This document shows, piece after piece, positions 55,108-64,000 of a stretch of DNA of 64,000 bases. The stretch's first letter is position 1. Each line of letters starts with the position of its first letter. This DNA comes from Selenomonadaceae bacterium (GTDB lineage Bacteria; Bacillota; Negativicutes; Selenomonadales; Selenomonadaceae), in contig JAFVEM010000048.1 of assembly GCA_017476005.1 (NCBI GenBank), positions 1-64,000 on the forward strand, in the 5' to 3' direction. Position numbers and translations under genes: made by a program. A model generated the notes under the pieces. The model made no database searches. It saw nothing but the letters and a program-made list of their open reading frames with translations, and was not told the DNA's origin.

Positions 55108-56472
55108 TTGGAAGCGTTATTACTTTCCCGGTGGCAATTTGCCATCACCACCGTGTATCATTTTCTCTTTGTACCGGTGACCTTGGGGCTGTCCATCTTT
55201 GTGGCTATACTGGAAACCCGTTCGGTCGCGGTGCAAAATGCAAAACGCCGCAGTACTTATCGCAAACTTACTAAATTTTTCGGGACGCTGTTCCTAATTA
55301 ACTTTTCTTTGGGGGTGGTAACGGGTATCGTGCAGGAATTTCATTTCGGCATGAACTGGTCGGAATACTCGCGCTTTATGGGCGACATTTTCGGCGCACC
55401 CTTGGCTTTGGAGGCGCTCACCGCCTTTTTCCTCGAATCCACTTTCCTCGGCATTTGGCTTTTCGGTTGGGACAGACTGTCGCCAAAACTTCATTGCGCT
55501 TGCATTTGGTTAGTGGCTTTGGGCAGCAACCTGTCTGCCTTTTGGATTTTGGTGGCCAATTCCTTTATGCAGCACCCGGTAGGCTATGCCATTAACAATG
55601 GCCGGGCGGAAATGACGGATTTTTTTGCTTTGGTCACCAATCACTATGTTTTGGGGGAATATTCCCACGCGCTAGCGGCGGGGATAACCACCGGCGGCTT
55701 TGTGGTGCTGGCGGTGTCCGCTTGGAAATTCTTGCGCGATGTCCCCTCTCGTCCGGTCTTTGCCAAGACGCTGACTTGGGGCGCTTTGTACATGGCCTTG
55801 GGAATTTTTGCCGTCATGGGCAGCGGCCATCTGCACACCCAATATCTCAGAGAAGCAAATCCCATGAAGCTATCTTCCATGGAGGCGCTTTGGGAAACGG
55901 CCGATCCGGCTCCTTTTGCCGCTGTGGCCAAAATAAATATGTATGAGAGCAAAAACGATATGGAAATCGCCATTCCGGGGCTGTTTTCCTTCATGCTCTA
56001 CAATCGACCGGAGGGGGAAGTACGGGGCATTAACGATTTGCAGACGGAGTACGAACGTCAGTACGGCGCCGGAGATTATCGGCCGGATGTGGTGGGACTC
56101 TTTTGGTGTTTCCGCATCATGGTGGGTTTGGGTGGCTTGATGCTTGCCTTGGCGGCGTTGACGGCCATCTTGAGCTTGAAAAAGCAAATTGCCGCCTACC
56201 CCTGTTTGCTAAAAATCATTCCTTGGCTACTGCCCCTTCCCTTTATTGCCAATTCAGCCGGTTGGTATGTGGCCGAAGCCGGCAGACAACCTTGGATCGT
56301 GGTGGGCTTGCAGCGTACCGCCGAGGCGATTTCCCCCAATCTTTCCGCCGGAGAAGTGTGGCTTAGTTTGGTGGGCTTCACTGTCATCTATTTAATCTTG
56401 GCCATAGCGGCGCTGTATGTGGCGTTCCGCTTTATTCGTCACACGGCCGTAACCGGGGAAGGAGGGCTTTGA
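55108..56472 (+). CDS. cydA: Cytochrome bd ubiquinol/menaquinol oxidase subunit I
   Basis: A 454-residue membrane subunit that binds hemes b558, b595 and d. His18 is in VYHFLFVPVTLGLS. The proton-channel Glu lie in LALEALTAFFLESTFLG, HYVLGEYSHALAAG supplies another His, and GRQPWIVVGLQRT is the family signature. The short Q-loop class is suggested by total length. TTG at 55108 has AAAGGAAG at suitable spacing; the GTG at 55099 overlaps it. It reduces oxygen to water at low oxygen tension and protects anaerobes. Confidence 0.95.
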   Translation: MEALLLSRWQFAITTVYHFLFVPVTLGLSIFVAILETRSVAVQNAKRRSTYRKLTKFFGTLFLINFSLGVVTGIVQEFHFGMNWSEYSRFMGDIFGAPLALEALTAFFLESTFLGIWLFGWDRLSPKLHCACIWLVALGSNLSAFWILVANSFMQHPVGYAINNGRAEMTDFFALVTNHYVLGEYSHALAAGITTGGFVVLAVSAWKFLRDVPSRPVFAKTLTWGALYMALGIFAVMGSGHLHTQYLREANPMKLSSMEALWETADPAPFAAVAKINMYESKNDMEIAIPGLFSFMLYNRPEGEVRGINDLQTEYERQYGAGDYRPDVVGLFWCFRIMVGLGGLMLALAALTAILSLKKQIAAYPCLLKIIPWLLPLPFIANSAGWYVAEAGRQPWIVVGLQRTAEAISPNLSAGEVWLSLVGFTVIYLILAIAALYVAFRFIRHTAVTGEGGL

Positions 56473-56473
56473 A

Positions 56474-57481
56474 ATGGAACTGACCCTGTTTTGGTTTATT
56501 CTCATTGCCGTGCTTTTTGTCGGTTTCTTCGTCTTGGAAGGCTTTGATTACGGCGTGGGCATCCTTCTGCCCTTCACGGGCAAAAGCGACCGGGAACGGC
56601 GGCTCATTATCCGTACCATCGGCCCTGTATGGGACGGCAACGAAGTTTGGATGATTACCGCCGGCGGCGCGCTCTTTGCGGCTTTTCCCCATGTTTATGC
56701 CACCATGTTCAGCGGTTTTTATTTGGCGCTCTTCTTAATGCTCATGGCTTTAATCATGCGCGGCGTGGCCTTTGAACTCCGGGATAAACATCAAGCCCTC
56801 GCTTGGCGCAGGACATGGGACGGCGCTATTTTCTTCGGTAGTTTCCTGCCGGCTTTCTTGTGGGGCGTAGCGGTGACTGATTTACTGGCCGGAGTTCCCA
56901 TCGGCCCGGGTAAGACTTATCAGGGAAATTTTTTGGATTTGTTGACGGTTTACAGTATCTTGGGGGGCTTAACCTTCCTCTTGGTTTTTGCCTATCACGG
57001 CGCGGCCTTCTTGGGGTTGCGACTTTCCGACGAGGGACTAAAAAGGCGCGCCAAACTTTTTGGTCAGCGCTTAGGGGGCTTGGCCATTTTGTCCTTTGTT
57101 CTGTTCATGGCCATGACCCATTCCCACACGGATCTTTTTGCCAAGGGAGCAGCGGCTATGGCTCTAATCGCGGCGGCGGCCGTGTTTGTCTTAGGTTACC
57201 TAGCTTTGCAACGCAATTCGTTTAAGGGAGCTTTTGCCTTGAGTAGCGGCGCTATAGCTCTCACCACGGCGGCTGTTTTCTTGGGACTGTTCCCTCGCCT
57301 CATGGTTTCCAGTTTGAATCCGGCTTGGAGTCTCACCGTGGAAAATGCCGCCTCCACGCCCTACACCTTATCCGTCATGACCGTGGCGGCCGTGTGTTTG
57401 GTTCCCGTGGTGCTTATCTATCAAGGTTGGTGTTACTACGTCTTTCGTCGCCGTATTTCCGACGGAGATTTGGGGCATTAA
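56474..57481 (+). CDS. cydB: Cytochrome bd oxidase subunit II
   Basis: A 335-residue membrane subunit with about eight helices. It has the N-terminal signature FFVLEGFDYGVGILLPF and GPVWDGNEVWMITAGGALFAAFP. It pairs with CydA. ATG just after the cydA stop, with GGAGGGCTTTGAA upstream. cydDC for assembly follows. Confidence 0.96.
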   Translation: MELTLFWFILIAVLFVGFFVLEGFDYGVGILLPFTGKSDRERRLIIRTIGPVWDGNEVWMITAGGALFAAFPHVYATMFSGFYLALFLMLMALIMRGVAFELRDKHQALAWRRTWDGAIFFGSFLPAFLWGVAVTDLLAGVPIGPGKTYQGNFLDLLTVYSILGGLTFLLVFAYHGAAFLGLRLSDEGLKRRAKLFGQRLGGLAILSFVLFMAMTHSHTDLFAKGAAAMALIAAAAVFVLGYLALQRNSFKGAFALSSGAIALTTAAVFLGLFPRLMVSSLNPAWSLTVENAASTPYTLSVMTVAAVCLVPVVLIYQGWCYYVFRRRISDGDLGH

Positions 57482-57486
57482 AAACC

Positions 57487-59145
57487 ATGGATTTACTGCT
57501 AAATTCTCTTAAAGGCAAGGCGGCGCGACACAGCCTGTGGCAACTGGCCGGATTGAAAGCGGCCGCCTGCCTTTGTTTTCTGCTCGCCGCTTGGGAGATT
57601 ACCGCCATCATTGATGGCGTTTCGCGGCAAGGCTATCGGTTACAAGAAACAGCGCCGGATTTTCTGGCGCTGTTTTTGAGCTTATCGGGGATAGCGTTGC
57701 TCGATTACGGCGCTAAGATGGTTGCTAGTCGCTTAGCGGCAGCCGTATGTTTGAAAGTGCGCCGTGATTTGCAACAAGTTTGGCTTGGGGGAGATTCCCC
57801 GGAGTTTTGCGGCATTTCCACCGGCAAGCTTTTAACTTTGACGATAGAAACCGTGGACGGTTTGGCGGATTTTTTTGGCAAGGTGGTTCCTCAGCTAGTA
57901 ACTTTGGCGCTGTACACGCCGCTGATTATCGGCGTAGCTTGGGGGATGGAACCTTGGACGGCTTTGCTTATGATCGTTACCCTGCCCATAGCTCCCTTGC
58001 TCTTGTATCTTATCGGGCGGACGGTGGGCGAAAGAAGCGCCGTTGAGTGGCAGAAACTGCAAAAACTCCACGGCGCCATGGCGGATTTATTGCGCGGCAT
58101 GGTGATGCTGAAAATCTTTCGCGTCTCGGCGGCAGATTTTTTGGCGGATTTAAGTCGCGATTTCGCCGCCTCCTCCCTACGGGTGTTAAGGCTAGCCTTT
58201 GTGTCGGCCTTTGCCCTAGAGCTTATCACTACCCTTTCCATCGCCTTGGTGGCCGTTAGTATCGGATTCCGTTTGCTAGCCGGGGAGCTTGATTTCTTCA
58301 CCGCTTTTTTTGTGCTTTTGGCAGTGCCGGAATTTTATCGACATCTTAGGCAGAGCGGTATCGCCTTTCATGCCGGGATAAGCGCGAAAACCGCCGCCGA
58401 AAAAATTTCTCGCTACCTTTCCCCTGCGTCCAAGCCATTGGGAACGACCCTAACTAAGACCCCAATGCCCCCAAAGGTGACGCTGCAAAAGTTGTCCTGT
58501 CGCTATCCCAAACAACTCACGCCCACGCTACAAAATATCAGCGTCGTCTTTCCGGCCGGTGAAGTAACAGTACTGCGAGGAGACAGCGGCAGCGGCAAAT
58601 CTACCCTGCTAAAAATGTTGGCCGGTCTTATAAAACCCAGCGCCGGAGAAATTTATCTGAACGACCTACCCCTAGGGAAGATTCAACCGGAGAATTATTT
58701 TCGCCATGTGGCCTACGTTCCCCAAGAACCCCACCTTTTTAACGCCACCCTGCGCGACAATATTTGTTTGTTTCAACCGGAACGGGCAGGGGAGGAAACG
58801 GCCATAATGGCGGCGCTAGACAAAGCCGGACTTACCCCTTGGTTCCAACAACTGCCCCGGGGGTTAAACACCGAGTTGGGGCAGAGCGGCATCCTTTTAA
58901 GCAACGGCGAACGGCGACGCTTGGGACTGGCTCGCGCCTTTTGGCAGGATAAGCCATTGCTACTTTTGGACGAGGTAACGGCAGGACTGGACGAAAAAAC
59001 GGAGGCGCTGATTCTGACGGCGCTACAAGATTACGCTTACCGGCGCACCGTTATTTTTGCCTCCCATCGTCCGGCGGTGTGGAAAGTTTTTCCGCGATAT
59101 TATGAGCTAATCGCGAGGGAAGGTGATGACGCTGACGACCGCTAA
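57487..59145 (+). CDS. cydD: Thiol reductant ABC exporter subunit CydD
   Basis: A 552-residue half-transporter with an N-terminal six-helix membrane domain and a C-terminal ATPase (Walker A GDSGSGKSTLLK, Walker B LLLLDEVTAGLD). The signature loop reads LSNGERRRLG instead of LSGGE. With CydC it exports cysteine/glutathione needed to assemble cytochrome bd. ATG at 57487 lies 6 bp after cydB, with a poor ribosome site. It overlaps cydC by 20 bp. Confidence 0.92.
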   Translation: MDLLLNSLKGKAARHSLWQLAGLKAAACLCFLLAAWEITAIIDGVSRQGYRLQETAPDFLALFLSLSGIALLDYGAKMVASRLAAAVCLKVRRDLQQVWLGGDSPEFCGISTGKLLTLTIETVDGLADFFGKVVPQLVTLALYTPLIIGVAWGMEPWTALLMIVTLPIAPLLLYLIGRTVGERSAVEWQKLQKLHGAMADLLRGMVMLKIFRVSAADFLADLSRDFAASSLRVLRLAFVSAFALELITTLSIALVAVSIGFRLLAGELDFFTAFFVLLAVPEFYRHLRQSGIAFHAGISAKTAAEKISRYLSPASKPLGTTLTKTPMPPKVTLQKLSCRYPKQLTPTLQNISVVFPAGEVTVLRGDSGSGKSTLLKMLAGLIKPSAGEIYLNDLPLGKIQPENYFRHVAYVPQEPHLFNATLRDNICLFQPERAGEETAIMAALDKAGLTPWFQQLPRGLNTELGQSGILLSNGERRRLGLARAFWQDKPLLLLDEVTAGLDEKTEALILTALQDYAYRRTVIFASHRPAVWKVFPRYYELIAREGDDADDR

Positions 59146-60745
59146 AACATTACGCAAGAGGGTTCCCCTAAAACTCTTGGCCGCCGCTTTGGTGGCAAGT
59201 ATCGGCGCGGCGGTATCCGAAATGGGGCTAATGGGCGGTGCGGCGGCATTGATTGCCATGGCAGCCCTGCATCCTCCCTTATATACTTTGAGCCTGTACG
59301 TCACCTTGGTGCGGAGCGCCGGACTGGGACGCGCCCTATTCCGTTATGGGGAAAGGTATCTGTCCCACCAAGGGGCTTTTCACCTGCTTACTCTGACCCA
59401 TCGCCGCCTTTACGAAGAGGCCGAAAACAAACTTCCCCTGCGAGGGGGACAACTGGCGCAAGGGCAATATTTACAAGCGCTGACCCAACAAGGGGAAGCG
59501 ATGCGCGATTGGTATCTCCGTGGGATCTTGCCCCTCGCCGCGCCGCTGTTTTTGACGGTTGCTTGGGCGGTGTGGCTGTGGCCTACTTCGCCGGCAGCTG
59601 CATTTCTGCCGATACTGGCTTTGACTGGTCATTTGCTTTTGCCTTGGCTAGTTGGCAAAAGCAGAAACGAAACCGAAACAGAGGCGTTGACGGCCTATCG
59701 CAACGCCATTCTGGGCATCATGGCCGGTAGAGATGAATTGACTTTGGCCGGAAGTCTGTCTTTCGCCGAAAATAAACTTTATCTTGTAGCCGCGCAAGTG
59801 CGGCGCAGCCGAGAAATTTTGGCGCGGCAACGCAATCGCCGGGACGGTTTTTTGCACTGGCTACGCGCGCTTACCCTGACGGCTGTTTTTGCCTTGCTGA
59901 TGGGTGAAGTGGCGACAGGACGCCTCGGGAGCGTATCAGCGGCTGTCTTTGTGCTTGTTTTCATGGGGCTTTTAGAAACTATGGCTCCTCTCCCCACCGC
60001 CGTCGATAAATTACGGGCAGGATGGACGGCGGCTAGAAATTTAGCCGAAAAATCATCGACATCGCCGGAAAAGGAAGCAGTTGCAATCTGTAGCCCAAAA
60101 GCGCCGACCCTAGAAGTCAACGACTTAACCTTCTCTTATCGGCAGGGAGGCGTTCCACTGCTAAAAAATCTATCTTTTGCTCTCCAGTCGGGGGAAAAAA
60201 TAATTATTCGCGGTGAAAGCGGTAGCGGCAAAACCACGTTGGCCTATCTTTTGCTAAAGTTATGGGAGGCCGACCAAGGACACATTTATCTTGAGGGTAG
60301 GGAGCTTTCGCCGGGGGCAACGAGGGATTATTGGGCGGCGGCGGTGCAGGGTGGCTATATTTTTAACGCCTCGGTGCGAGAAAATTTTCAACGCCTTTGT
60401 CCCAACGCCGCCGAAAAAGATATGTGGCGAGCTTTGGAGGCGGCGTGTTTGGCCGCCGTCATAAAAAAATTCCCCCAGGGGCTAGACACAGCCTTGGGGG
60501 AAAACGGTGGGCGTTTGTCCGGCGGCGAAAGGGGACGCCTCCTTGTCGCCTTCGCCCTTTGTCGCGAGGCGCCCCTCCTGATTCTCGATGAGCCTACCGT
60601 CGGTTTGGATAGAAAAACGGCAACAAAACTTGTGCAAAATGTCTTGGTCGCCGCCAAGGACAAATCCCTGCTACTGGTTACCCACGATCAGACCGTATTA
60701 AACATAGGAGGAGTTAGTTTTTTCACCCTCGCGTCACAAAAATAA
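59126..60745 (+). CDS. cydC: Thiol reductant ABC exporter subunit CydC
   Basis: A 539-residue half-transporter with a membrane domain from about residue 15 to 300 and an ATPase. Walker A is GESGSGKTTLAYL, the signature a normal LSGGERGRLL and Walker B LLILDEPTVGLD. It begins inside the end of cydD. Completes the cydABDC operon. Confidence 0.92.
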   Translation: MTLTTAKTLRKRVPLKLLAAALVASIGAAVSEMGLMGGAAALIAMAALHPPLYTLSLYVTLVRSAGLGRALFRYGERYLSHQGAFHLLTLTHRRLYEEAENKLPLRGGQLAQGQYLQALTQQGEAMRDWYLRGILPLAAPLFLTVAWAVWLWPTSPAAAFLPILALTGHLLLPWLVGKSRNETETEALTAYRNAILGIMAGRDELTLAGSLSFAENKLYLVAAQVRRSREILARQRNRRDGFLHWLRALTLTAVFALLMGEVATGRLGSVSAAVFVLVFMGLLETMAPLPTAVDKLRAGWTAARNLAEKSSTSPEKEAVAICSPKAPTLEVNDLTFSYRQGGVPLLKNLSFALQSGEKIIIRGESGSGKTTLAYLLLKLWEADQGHIYLEGRELSPGATRDYWAAAVQGGYIFNASVRENFQRLCPNAAEKDMWRALEAACLAAVIKKFPQGLDTALGENGGRLSGGERGRLLVAFALCREAPLLILDEPTVGLDRKTATKLVQNVLVAAKDKSLLLVTHDQTVLNIGGVSFFTLASQK

Positions 60746-60845
60746 AATTCGCTTGCCATAACGTCTATGCAGGAACCAGAAAGAAAAAGGCGAATGAAGA
60801 AAAAGCGAACAAAGTAGGAAGAAAAAAACGAAAGGTGGCAAGCCC

Positions 60846-62303
60846 ATGAATTTACGCGTGGTCTCCTCCATGTTGGGGACGCTTACTTTTGCTACCGGGT
60901 GCGCCATGTTTTTTCCCTTGCTCCTTGCCATGTATTACCGGGAAGCGGACGGCGTGGGTACTTTTTTGGTGGGCTGGCTCATTTGCCTGTGCATTTCCTT
61001 TGAATTGAAACGCTACGGCAAATTCAATCAGGATAGACTATCCGTCAGAGAGGGCGTTGCCATTACGGGGCTGGGCTGGATTTTGGTGTCCGCCCTAGGT
61101 ACTTTTCCCTATCTTTTCGGCGGCTACCTAGGACTTTTGGACAGCGCCGTGGAGTCTGTGGCCGGGTTTTCCGGCGTGGGAGCTACGGTGATTGGCGACA
61201 TGGAATCGCTGCCTAGGAGCGTGCTTTTGTGGCGTTCCCTGTCCAACTGGGTGGGGGGACTCGGCATTATCGTCATCTTTATGGCCATTTTGCCTCAACT
61301 GGGACGAGGCGCCATGTATCTCTTTCGCGCCGAAAGCACCGGCCCCACCAGCGAGCGACAACTGCCGCGCATTCGTGACAACGCCAAAGCCCTCTTTATC
61401 ATCTATGTGGTGCTGTCCGCTCTCTGTACGGTGGTTTATTGTCTGTGCGGCCTCGATTGGTTCGCGGCGGTCAATCACGCTCTCACCACCATCGCCACCG
61501 GCGGCTTTTCCACTTACAACACCGGAGTACTGGCGGTGGATAATTATTGGCTGGAGGCTTGGATGACTTTCTTTATGGTGGTATCCGGCGGCAGTTTTGC
61601 CTTGTATGTAACGGCGTGGCGCTCCGGCCGGGAAAAAATTTGGCAAAGCGACGAGTTTCGCGCCTATTTATTTATTATGCTGGCGGCCGCGCTAATGATT
61701 TTAGCGGATTTGCTCGTCGAAACCGACCTCGACATACTGAGCGCTTTTCGCTATGCGTTTTTTCATGTGGCTTCCATTACTTCTACCACCGGTTTTGTCC
61801 TCCACGATTTTGACACTTGGCCGGGATTTTCCAAGGGGCTACTCATTGTACTCATGTTTTTAGGCGGTTGCGCCGGGTCAACCTCCGGGGGACTCAAAAT
61901 ATCTCGCGTTATTCTGCTCGTCAAGATGGTACGCTCCGTTCTGTGGCAAAAACTTTATCCCCTGCGAATGCATGAAGTCTATATGAACGGCCGGCAAGTC
62001 CACCCCGAAATTCTCTTGGGAGTGGCCAGATTTTTCTTTGCCTACATGCTGGTAGATATTGGTTTTGCCTTGTGGCTGATGCTGGGCGGCCTGTCCATGG
62101 TGGATGGGGTAAGCGTCAGCATCGCCACCATGGGCAGCGTCGGCCAAGGATTTGGCATCGCCGGCGCCATGAGTTCCTACGAACTTCTGCCCACCTTCGG
62201 CAAGATAGGGGCTATTTTTGTCATGTTCCTAGGCCGTTTGGAAATTTTCACGGTGCTGGCCTTGTTCCTGCCGGAATTTTGGAGCAAGAAACGGGGCTGG
62301 TAA
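60846..62303 (+). CDS. trkH: TrkH/KtrB-family potassium uptake membrane protein
   Basis: A 485-residue channel-like protein made of four M-P-M repeats. Pore loops are visible in AGFSGVGATVIGD, IATGGFSTYNTG, SITSTTGFVLHDF and MGSVGQGFGIAG. It needs a cytosolic TrkA/KtrA subunit, which is not in the window. AAAGGTGG precedes the ATG. Confidence 0.93.
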   Translation: MNLRVVSSMLGTLTFATGCAMFFPLLLAMYYREADGVGTFLVGWLICLCISFELKRYGKFNQDRLSVREGVAITGLGWILVSALGTFPYLFGGYLGLLDSAVESVAGFSGVGATVIGDMESLPRSVLLWRSLSNWVGGLGIIVIFMAILPQLGRGAMYLFRAESTGPTSERQLPRIRDNAKALFIIYVVLSALCTVVYCLCGLDWFAAVNHALTTIATGGFSTYNTGVLAVDNYWLEAWMTFFMVVSGGSFALYVTAWRSGREKIWQSDEFRAYLFIMLAAALMILADLLVETDLDILSAFRYAFFHVASITSTTGFVLHDFDTWPGFSKGLLIVLMFLGGCAGSTSGGLKISRVILLVKMVRSVLWQKLYPLRMHEVYMNGRQVHPEILLGVARFFFAYMLVDIGFALWLMLGGLSMVDGVSVSIATMGSVGQGFGIAGAMSSYELLPTFGKIGAIFVMFLGRLEIFTVLALFLPEFWSKKRGW

Positions 62304-62361
62304 GGCAGGAATTTGGGGCGAGGCGTCGAAAAAATATACGGTTGGTACATGGAATATATAT

Positions 62362-62483
62362 GGGGTGCAGGGGCTTTAAGTCCCTGCCAGAGTCCAGAGA
62401 CATAAGCAGAGAGCCGCAGGTTTACCTGCGTGCGAATCGCTTATACAAAGTAGCGTCTCTGGTGGGGTTTGGGGCAAAGCCCC
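62362..62483 (+). repeat. Dispersed hairpin element B3 before the sensor gene
   Basis: Same layout as B1, reading plus: GCAGGG/CCCTGC-type hairpin, TAAGCAGA, a different central hairpin (CGCAGG TTTA CCTGCG), ATCGCTTA, then GGGGCAAAGCCCC ending 5 bases before the GAGGAG ribosome site of the next gene. Confidence 0.75.
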
Positions 62484-62500
62484 AACTAGAGGAGTTAATA

Positions 62501-64000
62501 ATGATGAATTATCGTTCGGTGGCGACGGCGCTGCTGGTTTCCCTAACCTTGGGGCTAAGTTCGGCGACGGCGGCGCCTCAGCATCTGCGGGTGGGTTACA
62601 TACCCGGCACCGGTTTTTGGACGGAAGATATTCCCGGACACGTCAGCGGTTACGGGTATGAGTATATGCAATTTTTGTCGCGCTACGGCGATTGGGAATT
62701 TGAATACGTCCCCAGTCGCACTTGGCAGGAGTCCAACGAAAAATTGCAAAGCGGCGAAATTGACATCTTGCCGGCCATGCCGGGAGATTACAAGACGCTA
62801 AACAACGTGGTACGTACCGATCATGTGGTTGGTCGTTTGCCCATGGAACTCATCTTGGCCGACGGCACGCCCAAAGCTCATCTGCGTCTCGGCAATATTC
62901 CCGCCAATCCGCCGTTGCCTTCTTTACCGCGTATCGCTCAGGGCGAAGGTTTTACCTACGAGCTAATCAATTATCCCCTCTTTTACGACATGGAGGAGGC
63001 GTTTAGGCGCGGCGAAATTGACGGCTACATCGCCCCCAGACTGCATACCGGGGACGATAAATTTGTGTTGGCGCACTTCGACCGACAAAGTTATCGCCTG
63101 TTGGTGCGTCCGGACAGGCAGGATTTGCTCGCCGATCTCAACGAATCCATGGATCAGATGCTCATGGATCAGCCGGGCATTCGCGACAGACTGACCAATA
63201 AATACTACTTAGCCGGTGGCGGCCCTCTCATTTTGAACCACCAAGAAAAAAATTATCTGCAAGAAAAGGGAGAGCTTACCGCCGTCATTTTTGCCCGGGA
63301 ACGTCCCTACTATTACCGAGAAGGCAGTGCCGAACTGGGAGTTTACCCGGAGCTGTCGCGGCAGATTGAAAAGGATTTGGGCGTAAAGATAAACTTGGTG
63401 ACGGCTGATTCCGCCGAAGAGGCAATACAAATGCTGAAAGCCGGAAAAGTAGATTTTGTGGTGGATGCGGTTTGCGATTTCAGTTGGTGCGAGAGCATCC
63501 ATGTGGCGCCTACCCAGTCTTACCTTGGCATCGAGTATGTGCCGGTGATGCGTCGCGGCCATGAACTGACAGAGGCTAGGCGCGTTGCTTGCGATCCCAG
63601 ACTCCTGCATGTAAAGACCTATATTTTTTCGCATTACGATGAAGCCAACCGGCTCTTGGTAAATTCATTGGAAGAAGGGTTCAAGGCGGTGGGGGATGGA
63701 CGAGCCGATGTGGTCTATGTGCCGCGCAGCGCCGTTTCCTATCTCATGGATGCCACGGGAGCTTACAATTTAGAAGTGGTTTCGGAAAGCGCCTTTACCG
63801 ATCCCATCAGCTTGGGCGTGAATTTAGATGCCGACAGTCGTCTGTGGCGTATCCTGAACAAAGAAGTCAATCACTTCGACGCCAATAAAGTCCGGAATAT
63901 GGTAAATATGGGCGCCAAGACGGCTCCCGTGGTATTTAGCCCCAAGTGGCTTGTGTACCACTATCCCCTGCACGCGTTGGGGGTTGCCATTCTCGTTTTG
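62501..64000 (+). CDS. Sensor protein with two periplasmic solute-binding domains (5' part)
   Basis: Five hundred codons are open to the window end with no stop. A signal peptide (about 1-26, ending SSATAA) is followed by two SBP_bac_3-like domains: about residues 28-240 (LRVGYIPGTGFWTEDIPGHVSGYGYEY) and about 250-485 (LTAVIFARERPYYYREG, then LVTADSAEEAIQMLKAGKVDFVVDAV). A hydrophobic segment begins in the last residues (HALGVAILVL), so a membrane helix and a cytosolic output domain (GGDEF or kinase, by inference) probably follow. Two ATGs in a row both suit the GAGGAG site. Confidence 0.82.
   Translation, partial: MMNYRSVATALLVSLTLGLSSATAAPQHLRVGYIPGTGFWTEDIPGHVSGYGYEYMQFLSRYGDWEFEYVPSRTWQESNEKLQSGEIDILPAMPGDYKTLNNVVRTDHVVGRLPMELILADGTPKAHLRLGNIPANPPLPSLPRIAQGEGFTYELINYPLFYDMEEAFRRGEIDGYIAPRLHTGDDKFVLAHFDRQSYRLLVRPDRQDLLADLNESMDQMLMDQPGIRDRLTNKYYLAGGGPLILNHQEKNYLQEKGELTAVIFARERPYYYREGSAELGVYPELSRQIEKDLGVKINLVTADSAEEAIQMLKAGKVDFVVDAVCDFSWCESIHVAPTQSYLGIEYVPVMRRGHELTEARRVACDPRLLHVKTYIFSHYDEANRLLVNSLEEGFKAVGDGRADVVYVPRSAVSYLMDATGAYNLEVVSESAFTDPISLGVNLDADSRLWRILNKEVNHFDANKVRNMVNMGAKTAPVVFSPKWLVYHYPLHALGVAILVL

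Overview
The window looks like chromosomal DNA of a diderm Firmicute (class Negativicutes, a Selenomonas/Phascolarctobacterium/Acidaminococcus-like lineage). The gene content and order are Firmicute (tig-clpP-clpX-ysxC, gap-pgk-tpiA-gpmI, infC-rpmI-rplT, DUF1385-prfA-prmC-tsaC, ecfA1-ecfA2-ecfT-truA, DUF116-rsmB-rlmN). A large type V autotransporter with a C-terminal beta-barrel ending in Phe shows that the cell has an outer membrane. The lineage below class level is inference. No rRNA, tRNA, CRISPR array, transposase or prophage was seen. No gene-free stretch exceeds 300 bp.

Layout. 1-10.5 kb (minus strand): a pentanucleotide repeat at the edge, a small DUF4160 pair, an aminotransferase, two siroheme decarboxylase-like subunits, ysxC, clpX, clpP and tig. 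An envelope operon follows: two membrane-anchored unknowns, a metallo-beta-lactamase-fold lipoprotein, DUF3006, an AMIN/amidase and a GerMN lipoprotein. 10.6-15.8 kb (plus): putP, a second DUF4160 pair with its own promoter and terminator, a one-piece ThrE-type exporter and rqcH. 16-23 kb (minus): a GGGtGRT protein with its NifU/IscU-like partner, then a glycolytic cluster read from a clear SigA-type promoter. 23-37 kb (minus): YvyF-like protein, DUF362 ferredoxin, a CRP-NrfA chimera, queC-folE2, ychF, trpS, infC-rpmI-rplT with an attenuator leader, a glycosyltransferase plus radical SAM cassette, tsaC, prmC, prfA and DUF1385. 37.4-45 kb: thrS (plus), then dhaK-dhaL, truA, the ECF transporter core and a double-receiver protein (minus). 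45.3-64 kb (plus): a FliD-C-like protein behind a SigD-like promoter, the autotransporter, DUF116-rsmB-rlmN-cydABDC, trkH and a sensor with two periplasmic solute-binding domains that runs off the window.

Themes. Cytochrome bd with its CydDC assembly exporter needs heme, and the AhbA/AhbB-like pair suggests that heme may be made from siroheme. Start-codon choice is loose: TTG and GTG starts with good Shine-Dalgarno sites are frequent, and infC appears to start at ATA.

The least explained signal is a family of dispersed hairpin elements. Full or partial copies lie at 17.9, 20.3-20.5, 28.1, 29.3, 36.4 and 62.4 kb. Their hairpin sequences differ between copies while the pairing is kept. One sub-hairpin sits, in the same orientation, a few bases before the Shine-Dalgarno site of four unrelated genes. 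All family assignments were made by eye from motifs; no database search was run.
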